Shown piece after piece: positions 9,607-18,185 of a DNA stretch of 64,000 bases. Each line of letters starts with the position of its first letter. Positions within the stretch are counted from its first letter, which is position 1. The notes under the pieces are model-generated. The model made no database searches. It was not told where the DNA came from and worked only from the letters and a program-made list of their open reading frames with translations. The position numbers and the translations under genes were made by a program. Where the stretch lies: positions 1 through 64,000 of the forward strand of contig NZ_JAFKDE010000009.1 of assembly GCF_017255295.1 (NCBI RefSeq), given 5' to 3'. Origin of the DNA: Nitratireductor aquimarinus (lineage in GTDB: Bacteria; Pseudomonadota; Alphaproteobacteria; Rhizobiales; Rhizobiaceae).

Positions 9607-11487
9607 ATGAAAAAGCAGGATATCGTCAATCTCTCCTGGGATGAATTCGATGAAATGCGCGATCCCCGCCCCGATGCCAATGGCTTCGATGCGGTTGTCG
9701 AGCGCGCCATTTCGCGCCGTGGCTTTCTGGGCGGCGTGCTTGCCTTCGGCTCTGCCGCAGCCGTGATGGGGAGTGGAGTTCTCTCCTCCACCACCTCCGC
9801 AAAGGCGCAAGTCTCGGCCTTCGCGTTCGAGCCGATTGGCATCGCCACCGACCACGACATTCACGTCCCGAAAGGCTACGCCTGGAAGACGCTGGTGCGC
9901 TGGGGCGATCCGCTTTTCAAGGAAGCCGAGGGCGCCTATTCGCCGGAAACGGGCGTGTCCGTCGACATGTCCGACAAGGTGTTCGGTGAGAACACCGACG
10001 GCATGGAAACCTTTGTCGATGGCGACAAGACGATCCTCGCGATCAATTCGGAATATGTGAATCCGAAGATCAACCTGCCGGCCGCCTCCGAAGGCATGCC
10101 GCAGAACGCCGATGAAGTGCGTCTTCTCAAGAACATGCAGGGCGTCACCGTGCTCGAGATCGCCGACAGCGGCGACGGCTATGAAGTCGTGCTCGACAGC
10201 CCCTACAACCGTCGCATCACCCATGAAACGCAGATGACGATGGACGGCCCCGCCGCCGGCTCCGATCTGGTCAAGACCAACGCAGATCCTGAAGGCGTTT
10301 CGCCCAAGGGCACGATGAACAATTGCGGCTCCGGCAAGACGCTCTGGGGCACCTATCTGACCTGCGAAGAAAACTTCAATGGCTATTTCGGTACGACCGC
10401 CAAGCGTGAAGCCACCGAAGGAGAAAAGCGCTACGGCATCGGCGGCGAAGGCCGTTACGCCTACGAAAAGTTTGAAGAGCGCTTCGACCTCGCAAAAGAG
10501 CCCAACGAGCCGAACCGCCATGGCTGGGTCACGGAAATCAACCCGCGCGACCCGTCCTCCACCCCGGTCAAGCATACGGCGCTCGGCCGCTTCAAGCACG
10601 AGAACGCCGAGATGGTGCAGGCCGCCGACGGTCGCATCGTGGTCTATATGGGCGACGACGAGCGCGGCGAGTTCATCTATAAATATGTCTCCGACAAGAG
10701 TTGGGCCGAAGGCCAGCCGACCGATGGCCTGCTGTCGAACGGCACGCTGTATGTCGCAAAGTTCAATGACGACATGACCGGCGAGTGGCTGCCGCTGACC
10801 CCGGAAAGCACGGGCATGGAACTGGCGGACATTCTGGTGTTCTCGCGCATGGCGGGCTCCAAGGTCGGCGCGACCACCATGGACCGCCCCGAATGGGTTG
10901 CCGCAAACCCGCTGCGCGTGGAGGTGTATTGCGCTCTCACCAACAACAAGAACCGTGGCGTGAAGGCCAATGCCGGCGGTGATGAACAGCCGGTGGGCGG
11001 CCCCAACCCGCGCGAGACAAACAATTACGGTCAGATCGTGCGCTGGCGCCCGGCTGGCGAAGACCATGGCGCAGACGGCTTCACCTGGGATCTCTACGTC
11101 ATGGCCGGCAACCCGACCGTCTACGACAACGTCTATGCCGGCTCGGAAAACGTCAACGAAGGCAACATGTTCAACTCGCCCGACGGCATGGCCTTCTCCT
11201 CCGATGGCATGCTGTGGATCCAGACCGACGGCGACGACAGCAATGAAGGCGAGTTCGCTGGCCAGGGCAACAACCAGATGCTGGTCGGCAATCCCGAAAC
11301 CGGCGAGATCGCCCGCTTCCTGACCGCGCCGAACGGCGCGGAAGTGACCGGCCTCAGCTGGTCGCCGGACGGCAAGGTCGCCTTTGTCGGCATCCAGCAT
11401 CCGGGCGGCAACTGGCCGGACGGAAACGGCAAGCCGCGCTCGGCGGTCATCGCGGTCTGGCGCGAAGATGGCCAGGCCATCGGCTGA
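9607..11487 (+). CDS. phoX: PhoX family alkaline phosphatase, Tat-exported
   Basis: 626 residues. A twin-arginine signal (SRRGFLGGVLAFGSAAAVMG, about residues 36-56) and a cleavage region ending AKAQ mark it for folded export to the periplasm. The rest is a PhoX/DUF839 beta-propeller, including NNCGSGKTLWGTYLTCEEN, TPVKHTALGRFKHENAEM, YMGDDERGEFIYKYVS and SPDGMAFSSDGMLWIQTDGDD. PhoX enzymes are Ca/Fe-dependent phosphomonoesterases that release phosphate from organic esters. ATG at 9607 is chosen because the N-terminus then matches the family; the upstream in-frame extension crosses the promoter. A PHO box lies upstream and a terminator follows. Confidence 0.93.
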   Translation: MKKQDIVNLSWDEFDEMRDPRPDANGFDAVVERAISRRGFLGGVLAFGSAAAVMGSGVLSSTTSAKAQVSAFAFEPIGIATDHDIHVPKGYAWKTLVRWGDPLFKEAEGAYSPETGVSVDMSDKVFGENTDGMETFVDGDKTILAINSEYVNPKINLPAASEGMPQNADEVRLLKNMQGVTVLEIADSGDGYEVVLDSPYNRRITHETQMTMDGPAAGSDLVKTNADPEGVSPKGTMNNCGSGKTLWGTYLTCEENFNGYFGTTAKREATEGEKRYGIGGEGRYAYEKFEERFDLAKEPNEPNRHGWVTEINPRDPSSTPVKHTALGRFKHENAEMVQAADGRIVVYMGDDERGEFIYKYVSDKSWAEGQPTDGLLSNGTLYVAKFNDDMTGEWLPLTPESTGMELADILVFSRMAGSKVGATTMDRPEWVAANPLRVEVYCALTNNKNRGVKANAGGDEQPVGGPNPRETNNYGQIVRWRPAGEDHGADGFTWDLYVMAGNPTVYDNVYAGSENVNEGNMFNSPDGMAFSSDGMLWIQTDGDDSNEGEFAGQGNNQMLVGNPETGEIARFLTAPNGAEVTGLSWSPDGKVAFVGIQHPGGNWPDGNGKPRSAVIAVWREDGQAIG

Positions 11488-11508
11488 TTGCCCACCGCCG
11501 CAGATCAG

Positions 11509-11540
11509 AAAGGGGACGTCCTGCGGGGCGTCCCCTTTTG
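11509..11540 (+). terminator. Intrinsic terminator of phoX
   Basis: 10-bp stem AAAGGGGACG / CGTCCCCTTT with a 10-nt loop, followed by TTTTG, starting 21 bp after the phoX stop. Confidence 0.85.
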
Positions 11541-11715
11541 CATGCGGGGGCGAATTCGGAGATGGCGCACCATCCCGCTCACTCTCTTGACCCGCACAGC
11601 GGCCAGCCCTTTTCGTTTCAAAACGAGCCGTTTATGACGGCTTGACGCAGACACATTTCCACCCCACCTGTCAGCCGCCCCGCATAATGCAATTCACCAA
11701 CCGGATCACCACACC

Positions 11716-12513
11716 GTGCAAGCGCTCAAGAGCCTGATTGAATCCCGCCGTTTCGAGGCGGTCATCACCGTCCTCATCGTCATCAACGCCGTCACGCTCG
11801 GGCTCGAAACCTCAGAGCGCGCCATGGCCGCCCTTGGCCCGCTGCTGCTGACGATCGACCGGGCAATCCTCGGCGTCTTCGTGCTGGAACTCATGGCGCG
11901 CTTCGCGGTCTACCAGAAGAATTTCTTCCGCGATCCCTGGCGCATCTTCGATCTCTTGATCGTGGGCATCGCGCTGGTGCCGGCAACGGCCGGCCTCTCG
12001 GTGCTGCGCGCCCTGCGCATTCTGCGTGTGTTGCGGCTGGTCAGCATGGTGCCGTCGCTGCGCCGGGTCGTTGGCGGCCTTGTCGCGGCGCTGCCCGGCA
12101 TGGGCTCCATCATGCTGCTGCTCGGCCTCGTCTATTATGTGTTCGCCGTGATGGCGACGAAGCTTTTCGGCGCGTCCTTCCCCGACTGGTTCGGCACGAT
12201 CGGCCATTCGGCCTATTCGCTGTTCCAGATCATGACGCTGGAAAGCTGGTCGATGGGCATCGTGCGACCGGTGATGGAAGTCTATCCGCTTGCCTGGATG
12301 TTCTTCATCCCCTTCATCGTCTCCACCACCTTCACGGTGCTCAACCTCTTCATCGGTATCATCGTCTCGGCCATGCAGGCCGAGCATGATGAGGAAGCAT
12401 CGGCAGAGCGCACGGCGCTACAGGCCGAACAGGAAGTCATCCTCGATGAAATCCGCGCCCTGCGCAAAGAAGTGCAGGCGATGAATGCCGAGAAGCAGAA
12501 GGTGGAGCGCTGA
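11716..12513 (+). CDS. Voltage-gated sodium channel (NaChBac family)
   Basis: 265-residue single-domain channel that would form a homotetramer. It has six membrane segments. S4 carries regularly spaced arginines (RALRILRVLRLVSMVPSLRR, residues 98-117). The pore selectivity filter is TLESWSM (174-180), the canonical bacterial Nav signature (LESWS). A C-terminal charged helix (residues ~215-265) looks like the tetramerising coiled coil of BacNav channels. The start is GTG at 11716; the only nearby ATG (11687) is out of frame. The gene stands alone between phoX and dcd, and its stop lies inside a hairpin shared with dcd. The role (motility, pH or osmotic response) cannot be read from context. 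Confidence 0.93.
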   Translation: MQALKSLIESRRFEAVITVLIVINAVTLGLETSERAMAALGPLLLTIDRAILGVFVLELMARFAVYQKNFFRDPWRIFDLLIVGIALVPATAGLSVLRALRILRVLRLVSMVPSLRRVVGGLVAALPGMGSIMLLLGLVYYVFAVMATKLFGASFPDWFGTIGHSAYSLFQIMTLESWSMGIVRPVMEVYPLAWMFFIPFIVSTTFTVLNLFIGIIVSAMQAEHDEEASAERTALQAEQEVILDEIRALRKEVQAMNAEKQKVER

Positions 12514-12529
12514 TCGGAACGATCAGCGC
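12507..12529. terminator. Shared hairpin containing both stop codons
   Basis: Perfect 10-bp inverted repeat GCGCTGATCG / CGATCAGCGC with a 3-nt loop. The TGA stop codons of the channel gene (plus strand) and dcd (minus strand) both lie within the stem. No long T tract follows, so it may block convergent transcription or protect 3' ends rather than act as a classical terminator. Confidence 0.6.
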
Positions 12530-13614
12530 ATCCGGAAATGCTTGGAGAGCTTGAGCGACTGGCCCTGATAGTTTGACTTCAGGTCCGCGCCATAGAGCGC
12601 GCTCGGCCGCGACAGCATCCGCTCATAAACGAGCCGGCCAACGATCTGTCCATGTTCGAGAATGAACGGGACTTCGTGGCTGCGCACTTCCAGAACCGCG
12701 CGGCTGCCGGTTCCGCCTGCCGATGAATGGCCGAAGCCGGGATCGAAGAAGCCGGCATAGTGAACGCGGAATTCGCCCACCAGCGGATCGAAAGGCGTCA
12801 TCTCGGCGGCATGGAAGGGCGGCACATGCACCGCCTCCTGCGACACGAGAATATAGAACTCGTCCGGATCGAGAATCAGGCCGCCAGCGCCATCGCCGGT
12901 GAGCGGTTCCCAGAAATCGGCAACCTCGTGCTGGTCGCGCTTGTCCACGTCGATCAGCGCCGTGTGATGCTTCGCGCGGTAACCGATCAGCCCGTTGGCG
13001 TCGCCACTCAGATCCACTGAAAGCGCAATGCCGCCCTTGGTGATGTTCGGCTCTTCCGCCGCGACCAGCGTTTCACGCGCATGCAGGTCAGAAAGCGCGC
13101 TTTCATCAAGCAGCGCCTTGCCGGTGCGAAAGCGGATCTGCGACAGGCGCGAGCCGGTGCGCACAACGATGGGGAAGGTGCGCGGGCTCACTTCCATGTA
13201 GAGCGGGCCGGAATAGCCGGCGGGGATCTTGTCGAACTCCTGGCCATTGTCGGTCATCACGCGCGTGAAGATGTCGAGCCGGCCGGTCGAGCTTTTCGGA
13301 TTGGCGGAAGCCGAGATGCCATCCGGCAGGTCGAGCCCTTCCAGAAGCGGCACGATGTAAACACAGCCGGTTTCCAGAACCGCCCCCTCGCCCAGCTGGA
13401 TCTCGTGCAGCTTGAGCCGGTCGAGCTTTTCCGAAACGCGATGGTTGGGACCGGGCAGGAAGCTGGCGCGCACGCGATACGCCACAGCGCCAAGCCTGAG
13501 GTCGAGACTGGCCGGCTGGATCTGGTCAGGGTCCAGTGGGCGGGCCGAGGCCAGCGCCCCGTTGTCGAACAGTGCCGCGATGTCCTTGTCCGGCAGAATT
13601 CCCGCTTTTGCCAA
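12523..13614 (-). CDS. dcd: dCTP deaminase (2'-deoxycytidine 5'-triphosphate deaminase)
   Basis: 363-residue long-form alphaproteobacterial enzyme of the dUTPase/Dcd superfamily, with two related halves. Seen: LDPDQIQPASLDLRLG, ANPKSSTGRLDIFTRVMTD, a second-half AGFFDPGFGHSSAGGTGSRAVLEV and EHGQIVGRLVYERM. It deaminates dCTP to dUTP for dTMP synthesis. The start is TTG at 13614, placed 5 nt after AAGGAGAAGGGG; no ATG gives a sensible N-terminus and the longer frame runs into the riboswitch region. It is divergent from metZ. Confidence 0.88.
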   Translation of the reverse strand: MAKAGILPDKDIAALFDNGALASARPLDPDQIQPASLDLRLGAVAYRVRASFLPGPNHRVSEKLDRLKLHEIQLGEGAVLETGCVYIVPLLEGLDLPDGISASANPKSSTGRLDIFTRVMTDNGQEFDKIPAGYSGPLYMEVSPRTFPIVVRTGSRLSQIRFRTGKALLDESALSDLHARETLVAAEEPNITKGGIALSVDLSGDANGLIGYRAKHHTALIDVDKRDQHEVADFWEPLTGDGAGGLILDPDEFYILVSQEAVHVPPFHAAEMTPFDPLVGEFRVHYAGFFDPGFGHSSAGGTGSRAVLEVRSHEVPFILEHGQIVGRLVYERMLSRPSALYGADLKSNYQGQSLKLSKHFRMR

Positions 13615-13705
13615 CGCCCCTTCTCCTTGCACAGGGTTTAATTGAACGAGGTTTAGCGCCGCTTGTCGTTGACGCAAGGCGCTTGAGGGTCTAATGGACC
13701 TTTAT

Positions 13706-13762
13706 CCCGTGGTGATTTGGCCGGTCGGCTTGCAGCCACGTTAAAGAAGTCGCTAAAAGGCC
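13706..13762 (+). ncRNA. SAM-II riboswitch (metA motif)
   Basis: S-adenosylmethionine-sensing aptamer of alphaproteobacteria, upstream of metZ. The signature order is intact: CGTGG (13708-13712) pairs with CCACG (13736-13740), enclosing GATTTGG and GTCGGCTTGCAGC. The pseudoknot strand TTTGGC (13716-13721) is complementary to GCTAAA (13752-13757). It ends 65 bp before the metZ ATG. High SAM should reduce metZ expression. Confidence 0.95.
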
Positions 13763-13776
13763 GCGCTCGATGGACG

Positions 13777-13810
13777 AACCGGCATGCGACTTTTCGCGGC
13801 CGGTTTTTTT
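13777..13810 (+). terminator. Terminator hairpin in metZ leader, mutually exclusive with an upstream pairing
   Basis: AACCGGC (13777-13783) pairs with GCCGGTT (13799-13805), followed by a T tract to 13810: an intrinsic terminator shape 17 bp before the metZ ATG. The right arm overlaps CGCGGCC (13795-13801), which can instead pair with GGCCGCG (13759-13765), immediately 3' of the aptamer. The alternative pairings fit a SAM-dependent attenuator. Confidence 0.6.
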
Positions 13811-13826
13811 GTTGGGTAAAGAAGCG

Positions 13827-15017
13827 ATGACCGATCATTTCGAAGACAACTGGAAACCACAGACAGCCCTCGTGCATGGCGGGGTCACCCGCTCGCATTT
13901 CGGCGAGACCTCAGAAGCGCTCTATCTGACTCAGGGCTTCGTTTATGACAGCGCGGAAGCCGCCGAGGCGCGCTTCAAGGGCGAAGAGCCCGGTTTCGTT
14001 TACTCGCGCTATGCAAACCCCACCGTGGACATGTTCGAGCGCCGCATGTGTGCGCTGGAGGGTGCAGAAGAAGCCCGCGCCATGTCATCCGGCATGGCTG
14101 CCGTCACCGCCGCCCTTCTCTGTTCTCTCAAGGCGGGCGATCACGTGGTCGCCGGCCGCGCTTTGTTCGGCTCCTGTCGCTGGGTGGTCGAGACGCTGAT
14201 GCCGCGCTACGGCATCGAAACCACGCTGATCGATGGCGCAAAGCTTGAGAACTGGAAAGCCGCCGTGCGGCCCAACACCAGGCTGTTCTTCCTTGAAAGC
14301 CCCACCAACCCGACGCTGGAAGTGGCCGACATCGCCGGTGTCGCCGCACTTGCCAACGAAATCGGCGGGCGACTGGTGGTCGACAACGTGTTCGCCACGC
14401 CGCTCCTGCAAAAGCCGCTGGAGCTTGGCGCACACGTGGTCGTCTACTCCGCCACCAAGCATATTGACGGTCAGGGCCGTTGCCTTGGCGGCGTCGTGCT
14501 TTCGGACCGGGAGTGGGTGGACGAGCACCTGCAGGATTTCTTCCGTCACACCGGGCCGAGCCTCTCGCCGTTCAACGCCTGGACGCTGCTCAAGGGACTG
14601 GAGACACTGCCGCTGCGCGTGCGCCAGCAGACCGAGAGCGCCGGCCGCATCGCGGATCTGCTCGCCGGGCATCCGAAGATCGCACGCGTCATCTATCCCG
14701 GCCGCAAGGACCACCCGCAGGCCGACATCATCGCCAAACAGATGAAGGGTGGCTCGACGCTTCTCTGCGTCGAACTGAAGGGCGGCAAGAAGGAAGCCTT
14801 TGCGTTTGAGAATGCGCTGAAAATCTTCCAGATTTCCAACAATCTGGGCGACGCCAAGAGCCTTATCACGCATCCCGCCACGACGACGCACAAGAACCTG
14901 TCGGACGAGGCGCGCGCCGAGCTTGGCATTGGCGATGGCACGCTGCGCCTTTCGGTGGGCCTCGAAGACGGCGATGACCTTGTCGCCGATGTCGAGCGCG
15001 CGCTGGACGCGGTCTAA
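13827..15017 (+). CDS. metZ: O-succinylhomoserine sulfhydrylase
   Basis: 396-residue PLP enzyme of the Cys/Met metabolism gamma family. It makes homocysteine from O-succinylhomoserine and sulfide in methionine biosynthesis. Seen: YSRYANPTVDMFERRM, AMSSGMAAVTAAL, ESPTNPTLEVADI, VVDNVFATPLLQ and the PLP lysine in YSATKHIDGQGR. The C-terminus has SLGD-type ISNNLGDAKSLITHPATTTH, typical of MetZ. ATG at 13827 is chosen over the longer reading because that would pass through the terminator hairpin. Regulated by the SAM-II riboswitch just upstream. Confidence 0.94.
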   Translation: MTDHFEDNWKPQTALVHGGVTRSHFGETSEALYLTQGFVYDSAEAAEARFKGEEPGFVYSRYANPTVDMFERRMCALEGAEEARAMSSGMAAVTAALLCSLKAGDHVVAGRALFGSCRWVVETLMPRYGIETTLIDGAKLENWKAAVRPNTRLFFLESPTNPTLEVADIAGVAALANEIGGRLVVDNVFATPLLQKPLELGAHVVVYSATKHIDGQGRCLGGVVLSDREWVDEHLQDFFRHTGPSLSPFNAWTLLKGLETLPLRVRQQTESAGRIADLLAGHPKIARVIYPGRKDHPQADIIAKQMKGGSTLLCVELKGGKKEAFAFENALKIFQISNNLGDAKSLITHPATTTHKNLSDEARAELGIGDGTLRLSVGLEDGDDLVADVERALDAV

Positions 15018-15043
15018 ACCTCAGCCCCGCGCTCCGGGCCGGT

Positions 15044-15649
15044 TCAGCCGAACCGGCCTGCCGCCAGCACGATGCGCGACACGGTCGTGTAGAGCGTGAT
15101 GAGAGCAAAGGCGTAGGCAAAGATCGCGAACCATTGCGGGAAAAGGCACATGGCCACGAACACGGCCAGCGTCTCGCTGGCCTCGGCCAGCCCTGTGGTG
15201 AAGAACAGCGATTTCTCGCCCCGCGCCCTGCTCTTGAGACGGTGTTTTTCGGCCATCACCGCATAGGCGAGAAAGCTCGCCCCATTGACGTAGAACGCAA
15301 GAAGCAGCACCCCGCCGGCAATGGCGTTGGCTTCCGGATTTGCAATGATGAAGCCAAGCGGCACCGCGCCGTAGAAGGCGAAATCGAGCACAATGTCGAG
15401 ATAGCCGCCGAAATCTGTTTTGCCGTTGATGCGCGCCACAGCGCCATCCAGCCCGTCGCACAGCCGACTGGCGAGAATAAGCGCCAGTCCGGCCCAGTAC
15501 CCACCGAATGCGATGGCCGCCGCTGCCGCCAGCCCCAGAACCAGACCTGCATAAGTGATGGCGTTCGCGCGCACTCCCGCCGCCGCGAGCTGCGTCGCCA
15601 TGGCCGACAATCCGGGATCGATCTTTCGGTGCGCCCAACCGTCAAGCAT
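15044..15649 (-). CDS. CDP-alcohol phosphatidyltransferase family protein
   Basis: 201-residue integral membrane enzyme with the complete family motif D-G-x2-A-R-x8-G-x3-D-x3-D (DGLDGAVARINGKTDFGGYL, then D and D, about residues 64-90). It transfers a phosphoalcohol from a CDP-linked donor to an acceptor alcohol. It has about five hydrophobic helices. The substrate is not evident: it is shorter than PgsA/PssA consensus proteins and resembles the stand-alone YnjF-type members. ATG at 15649. It converges with metZ (26-bp gap) and is divergent from apaG. Confidence 0.88.
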   Translation of the reverse strand: MLDGWAHRKIDPGLSAMATQLAAAGVRANAITYAGLVLGLAAAAAIAFGGYWAGLALILASRLCDGLDGAVARINGKTDFGGYLDIVLDFAFYGAVPLGFIIANPEANAIAGGVLLLAFYVNGASFLAYAVMAEKHRLKSRARGEKSLFFTTGLAEASETLAVFVAMCLFPQWFAIFAYAFALITLYTTVSRIVLAAGRFG

Positions 15650-15724
15650 GTTTCACCACTGTTTCCCTGCTGAACGGCCCATGATTAGCGTCTTTCCTGC
15701 TCTCATGCCGCTCACAATGGCGTC

Positions 15725-15766
15725 ATGGGAACGTTATGGGGAGCGTCACTGGGGAGCATTACGGGG
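15725..15766. repeat. Degenerate short direct repeats upstream of apaG
   Basis: Consecutive units read ATGGGAACGTT, ATGGGGAGCGTC, ACTGGGGAGCATT and then ACGGGG: an 11-13 bp period in the divergent region between the CDP-alcohol transferase gene and apaG. Could be a G-rich protein-binding array; no known element is recognised. Confidence 0.35.
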
Positions 15767-15880
15767 CCTTCCTGAGCGAAGACGCCATGAGCTCTGCCGT
15801 AATTTCTGCTATAGTCGCGGTCTTTCATGAAGACGCGCAACGCGATGCTCGCGTGGCGCGTCCAGCAAGAGCTTGCCCCA

Positions 15881-16273
15881 ATGTATCGAACCGTCACCCA
15901 ATCCATCGAAGTGTGCGCCGAGCCCAGCTATCTGTCGTCCCAGTCGGACCCGGAAAGCCGTCATTTCGTCTGGGCCTATCGGATCACCATCACCAACCAT
16001 TCGCCCGAAACCGTTCAGGTGGTTTCGCGCTACTGGCACATCACCGATGAAACGGGACGGGTGCAGGAAGTGCGTGGCGAGGGCGTGGTCGGCGAACAGC
16101 CGGTGCTGCAGCCCGGCGACAGTTACACCTACACCTCCGGGTGCCCGCTTACGGCACCCTCGGGCATCATGGTCGGACGCTACACCATGCGCGGTCCGCA
16201 TGGTGCATTCTTCGATGTGGACATCCCGGCCTTTTCGCTCGACCTGCCGGGCGCGGCCGCACGGATCAACTGA
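15881..16273 (+). CDS. apaG: ApaG domain protein
   Basis: 130-residue fibronectin III-like protein of the ApaG family (linked to Co/Mg efflux or phosphoprotein-related functions in other bacteria; molecular role uncertain). Seen: [49 protein letters not shown] (in parts) and [21 protein letters not shown] at 15881 ([11 protein letters not shown]) matches the usual family start; an upstream ATG at 15827 would add 18 residues. Its end overlaps the end of hslO on the other strand by 8 bp. Confidence 0.92.
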   Translation: MYRTVTQSIEVCAEPSYLSSQSDPESRHFVWAYRITITNHSPETVQVVSRYWHITDETGRVQEVRGEGVVGEQPVLQPGDSYTYTSGCPLTAPSGIMVGRYTMRGPHGAFFDVDIPAFSLDLPGAAARIN

Positions 16274-17267
16274 AGTCGGCGGGGTCGAACACGTATTCCG
16301 TCGAGCAGAACTCGCAGGTCACACGGATGGAGCCTTCATCCGTGCTCTCAGCCAGCTCTTCCGGCGTAAAACCGTCCAGAACCGCCTTGATCTTGTCGCG
16401 CGAGCAGGAGCAGTCGTCCAGCACGTTCGTGCCTTCATAGACACGCACGCCATGCTCGTGGAACAGGCGATAGAGAAGCCGCTCCGATCCCACGGTGGGA
16501 TCGACCAGCTCGGTCATCTCGGCCGTGGAAAGCAGCATGCGCGCTTCCTGCCAGGCATCGTCTTCGGGATGCGTCGAGCCGTCATGGTTCTCGTCGCCGT
16601 CACCGCCGTGCAGATCCGCGCCACGCATGCGCTCATGCGAAGCCGGCAGGAACTGCAGGAGAACGCCACCCGCGCGCCAGTGTTCCTGGCCGCCATCGGC
16701 GCCCGGCAGAACCATCTTGGCCACGCCAAGCCGCACCTCGGTCGGGATCTGTTCGGACTGGCGGAAATAGGTCTTCGCCACGTCTTCGAGATTGGTGCCG
16801 TCGAGCTGAACGATGCCCTGATAGCGCTGCATGTCCGAGCCCTGATCCACCGTCAGAGCCAGAACGCCGGCACCGAGCAGATCTTCAGGCGAATCCTTGC
16901 CTGCTTCCACGGCTTCCGCCAGACGGTCCTCATCGAACCGCGCATAGGCGCGCACCGAGCTCGGCGTCGCGAAATCGGCAACCAGCATGTCCACCGGCCC
17001 GTCGGAACGGGTCTGAACGATGAACTTGCCCTCGAATTTGAGCGAGCTGCCCAGAAGCACCGTGAGCACGATCACTTCGGCAAGCAGCCGCGCCACCGGT
17101 TCGGGATAGGTGTGACGGGCGAGAATCTGGTCGAGCATCGGCCCGAGCTGGACCGCGCGGCCGCGCACATCCAGAGGCTCCACATCGAAGGGCACGACGT
17201 GATCGTCGCCGGCGAAGCCGAACTCGCCCAATTTTCTCGCTTCGCTCGTCACCGGGTTAAACACCAT
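16266..17267 (-). CDS. hslO: Redox-regulated chaperone Hsp33
   Basis: 333-residue holdase activated by oxidative unfolding. The zinc/redox switch is intact: CSCS near residue 290 and CEFC near 321, the CxC...CxxC tetracysteine centre. The N-terminal substrate-binding domain includes [20 protein letters not shown] and [18 protein letters not shown]. It carries an acidic, Asp/Gly/His-rich stretch ([17 protein letters not shown]) between the domains. It begins within the last 19 bp of argF, so argD-argF-hslO form a tightly packed unit. Confidence 0.95.
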   Translation of the reverse strand: MVFNPVTSEARKLGEFGFAGDDHVVPFDVEPLDVRGRAVQLGPMLDQILARHTYPEPVARLLAEVIVLTVLLGSSLKFEGKFIVQTRSDGPVDMLVADFATPSSVRAYARFDEDRLAEAVEAGKDSPEDLLGAGVLALTVDQGSDMQRYQGIVQLDGTNLEDVAKTYFRQSEQIPTEVRLGVAKMVLPGADGGQEHWRAGGVLLQFLPASHERMRGADLHGGDGDENHDGSTHPEDDAWQEARMLLSTAEMTELVDPTVGSERLLYRLFHEHGVRVYEGTNVLDDCSCSRDKIKAVLDGFTPEELAESTDEGSIRVTCEFCSTEYVFDPADFS

Positions 17268-18166
17268 GCAAGGACTGCTTTCTGTGCGTGAAGACGGTTT
17301 TCAGCCTCGTCAAACACCACTGAATGCGGGCCGTCAATAACCTCGTCGGTCACTTCTTCGCCGCGATGCGCCGGCAGGCAGTGCATGAACAGCGCGTCGG
17401 ACCTGGCGTGTTTCATCAGCGCTTCGTTCACCTGGTAGGGCATGAACACGTTGCCGCCGCGTGCGCGATGCTCCTGGCCCATCGAAACCCAGGTGTCCGT
17501 GACGACACAGTCGGCGTCCGCCACCGCTTCTTCTGCGGTCTTGGTGAAGGTGATGCGGCCACCATTGGCGCGCGCCCACTCGACATATTTCGCGTCCGGC
17601 TCGCTGCCCTTCGGCACCGCGATGTTGAGACGGAAATCCATGCGCGCCGATGCCTCGATGAGCGAGTGCAGAACATTGTTGCCGTCGCCGGTCCAGGCGA
17701 ACAGCTTGTCCTTCACCGGGCCGCGATGCTCCTCGAAGGTGAGGATATCGGCCATGATCTGACAGGGATGCGTATCATCGGTCAGGGCATTGATAACCGG
17801 GACCGTCGCATTTTCCGCCAGTTCCAGCAGGCGCTCATGCGCCGTGGTGCGGATCATGATGGCATCGACATAGCGCGACAGAACCTTCGCCGTGTCGGCG
17901 ATGGTTTCCGAGCGGCCAAGCTGCATCTCCGCGCCGGTCAGCATGATGGTCTCGCCACCCAGCTGACGCATGCCGACATCGAACGACACGCGGGTGCGCG
18001 TCGACGGCTTGTCGAAGATCATGGCAAGCGCCTTGCCCTCGAGCGGCTTCTCGCGCTCGCCGGCTTTCAGACGTTCCTTGCGCGCACGCGCATCGTCCAG
18101 CATGAAACGCAGGTCCTGCGCGTCCACGGTCGAAAGATCAATGAAGTGGCGAAGACCGCTGGCCAT
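17249..18166 (-). CDS. argF: Ornithine carbamoyltransferase
   Basis: 305-residue enzyme that makes citrulline from ornithine and carbamoyl phosphate in arginine synthesis. Seen: the carbamoyl-phosphate loop STRTR, the HPCQ motif in [12 protein letters not shown], the ornithine-binding region [11 protein letters not shown] and the catalytic HCLPA loop. ATG at 18166 has AGGGAG 6 nt upstream. An ATG at 18193 would overlap the end of argD by 8 bp and add 9 unconserved residues. Confidence 0.96.
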   Translation of the reverse strand: MASGLRHFIDLSTVDAQDLRFMLDDARARKERLKAGEREKPLEGKALAMIFDKPSTRTRVSFDVGMRQLGGETIMLTGAEMQLGRSETIADTAKVLSRYVDAIMIRTTAHERLLELAENATVPVINALTDDTHPCQIMADILTFEEHRGPVKDKLFAWTGDGNNVLHSLIEASARMDFRLNIAVPKGSEPDAKYVEWARANGGRITFTKTAEEAVADADCVVTDTWVSMGQEHRARGGNVFMPYQVNEALMKHARSDALFMHCLPAHRGEEVTDEVIDGPHSVVFDEAENRLHAQKAVLAWCLTR

Positions 18167-18185
18167 GCCCGTCTCCCTGGTTTTA

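Noticed and set aside
9541-11400. 619-codon open frame antisense to phoX
   Set aside because: GC-rich third-position shadow of the real gene; the plus strand shows a complete Tat-exported PhoX with promoter and terminator.
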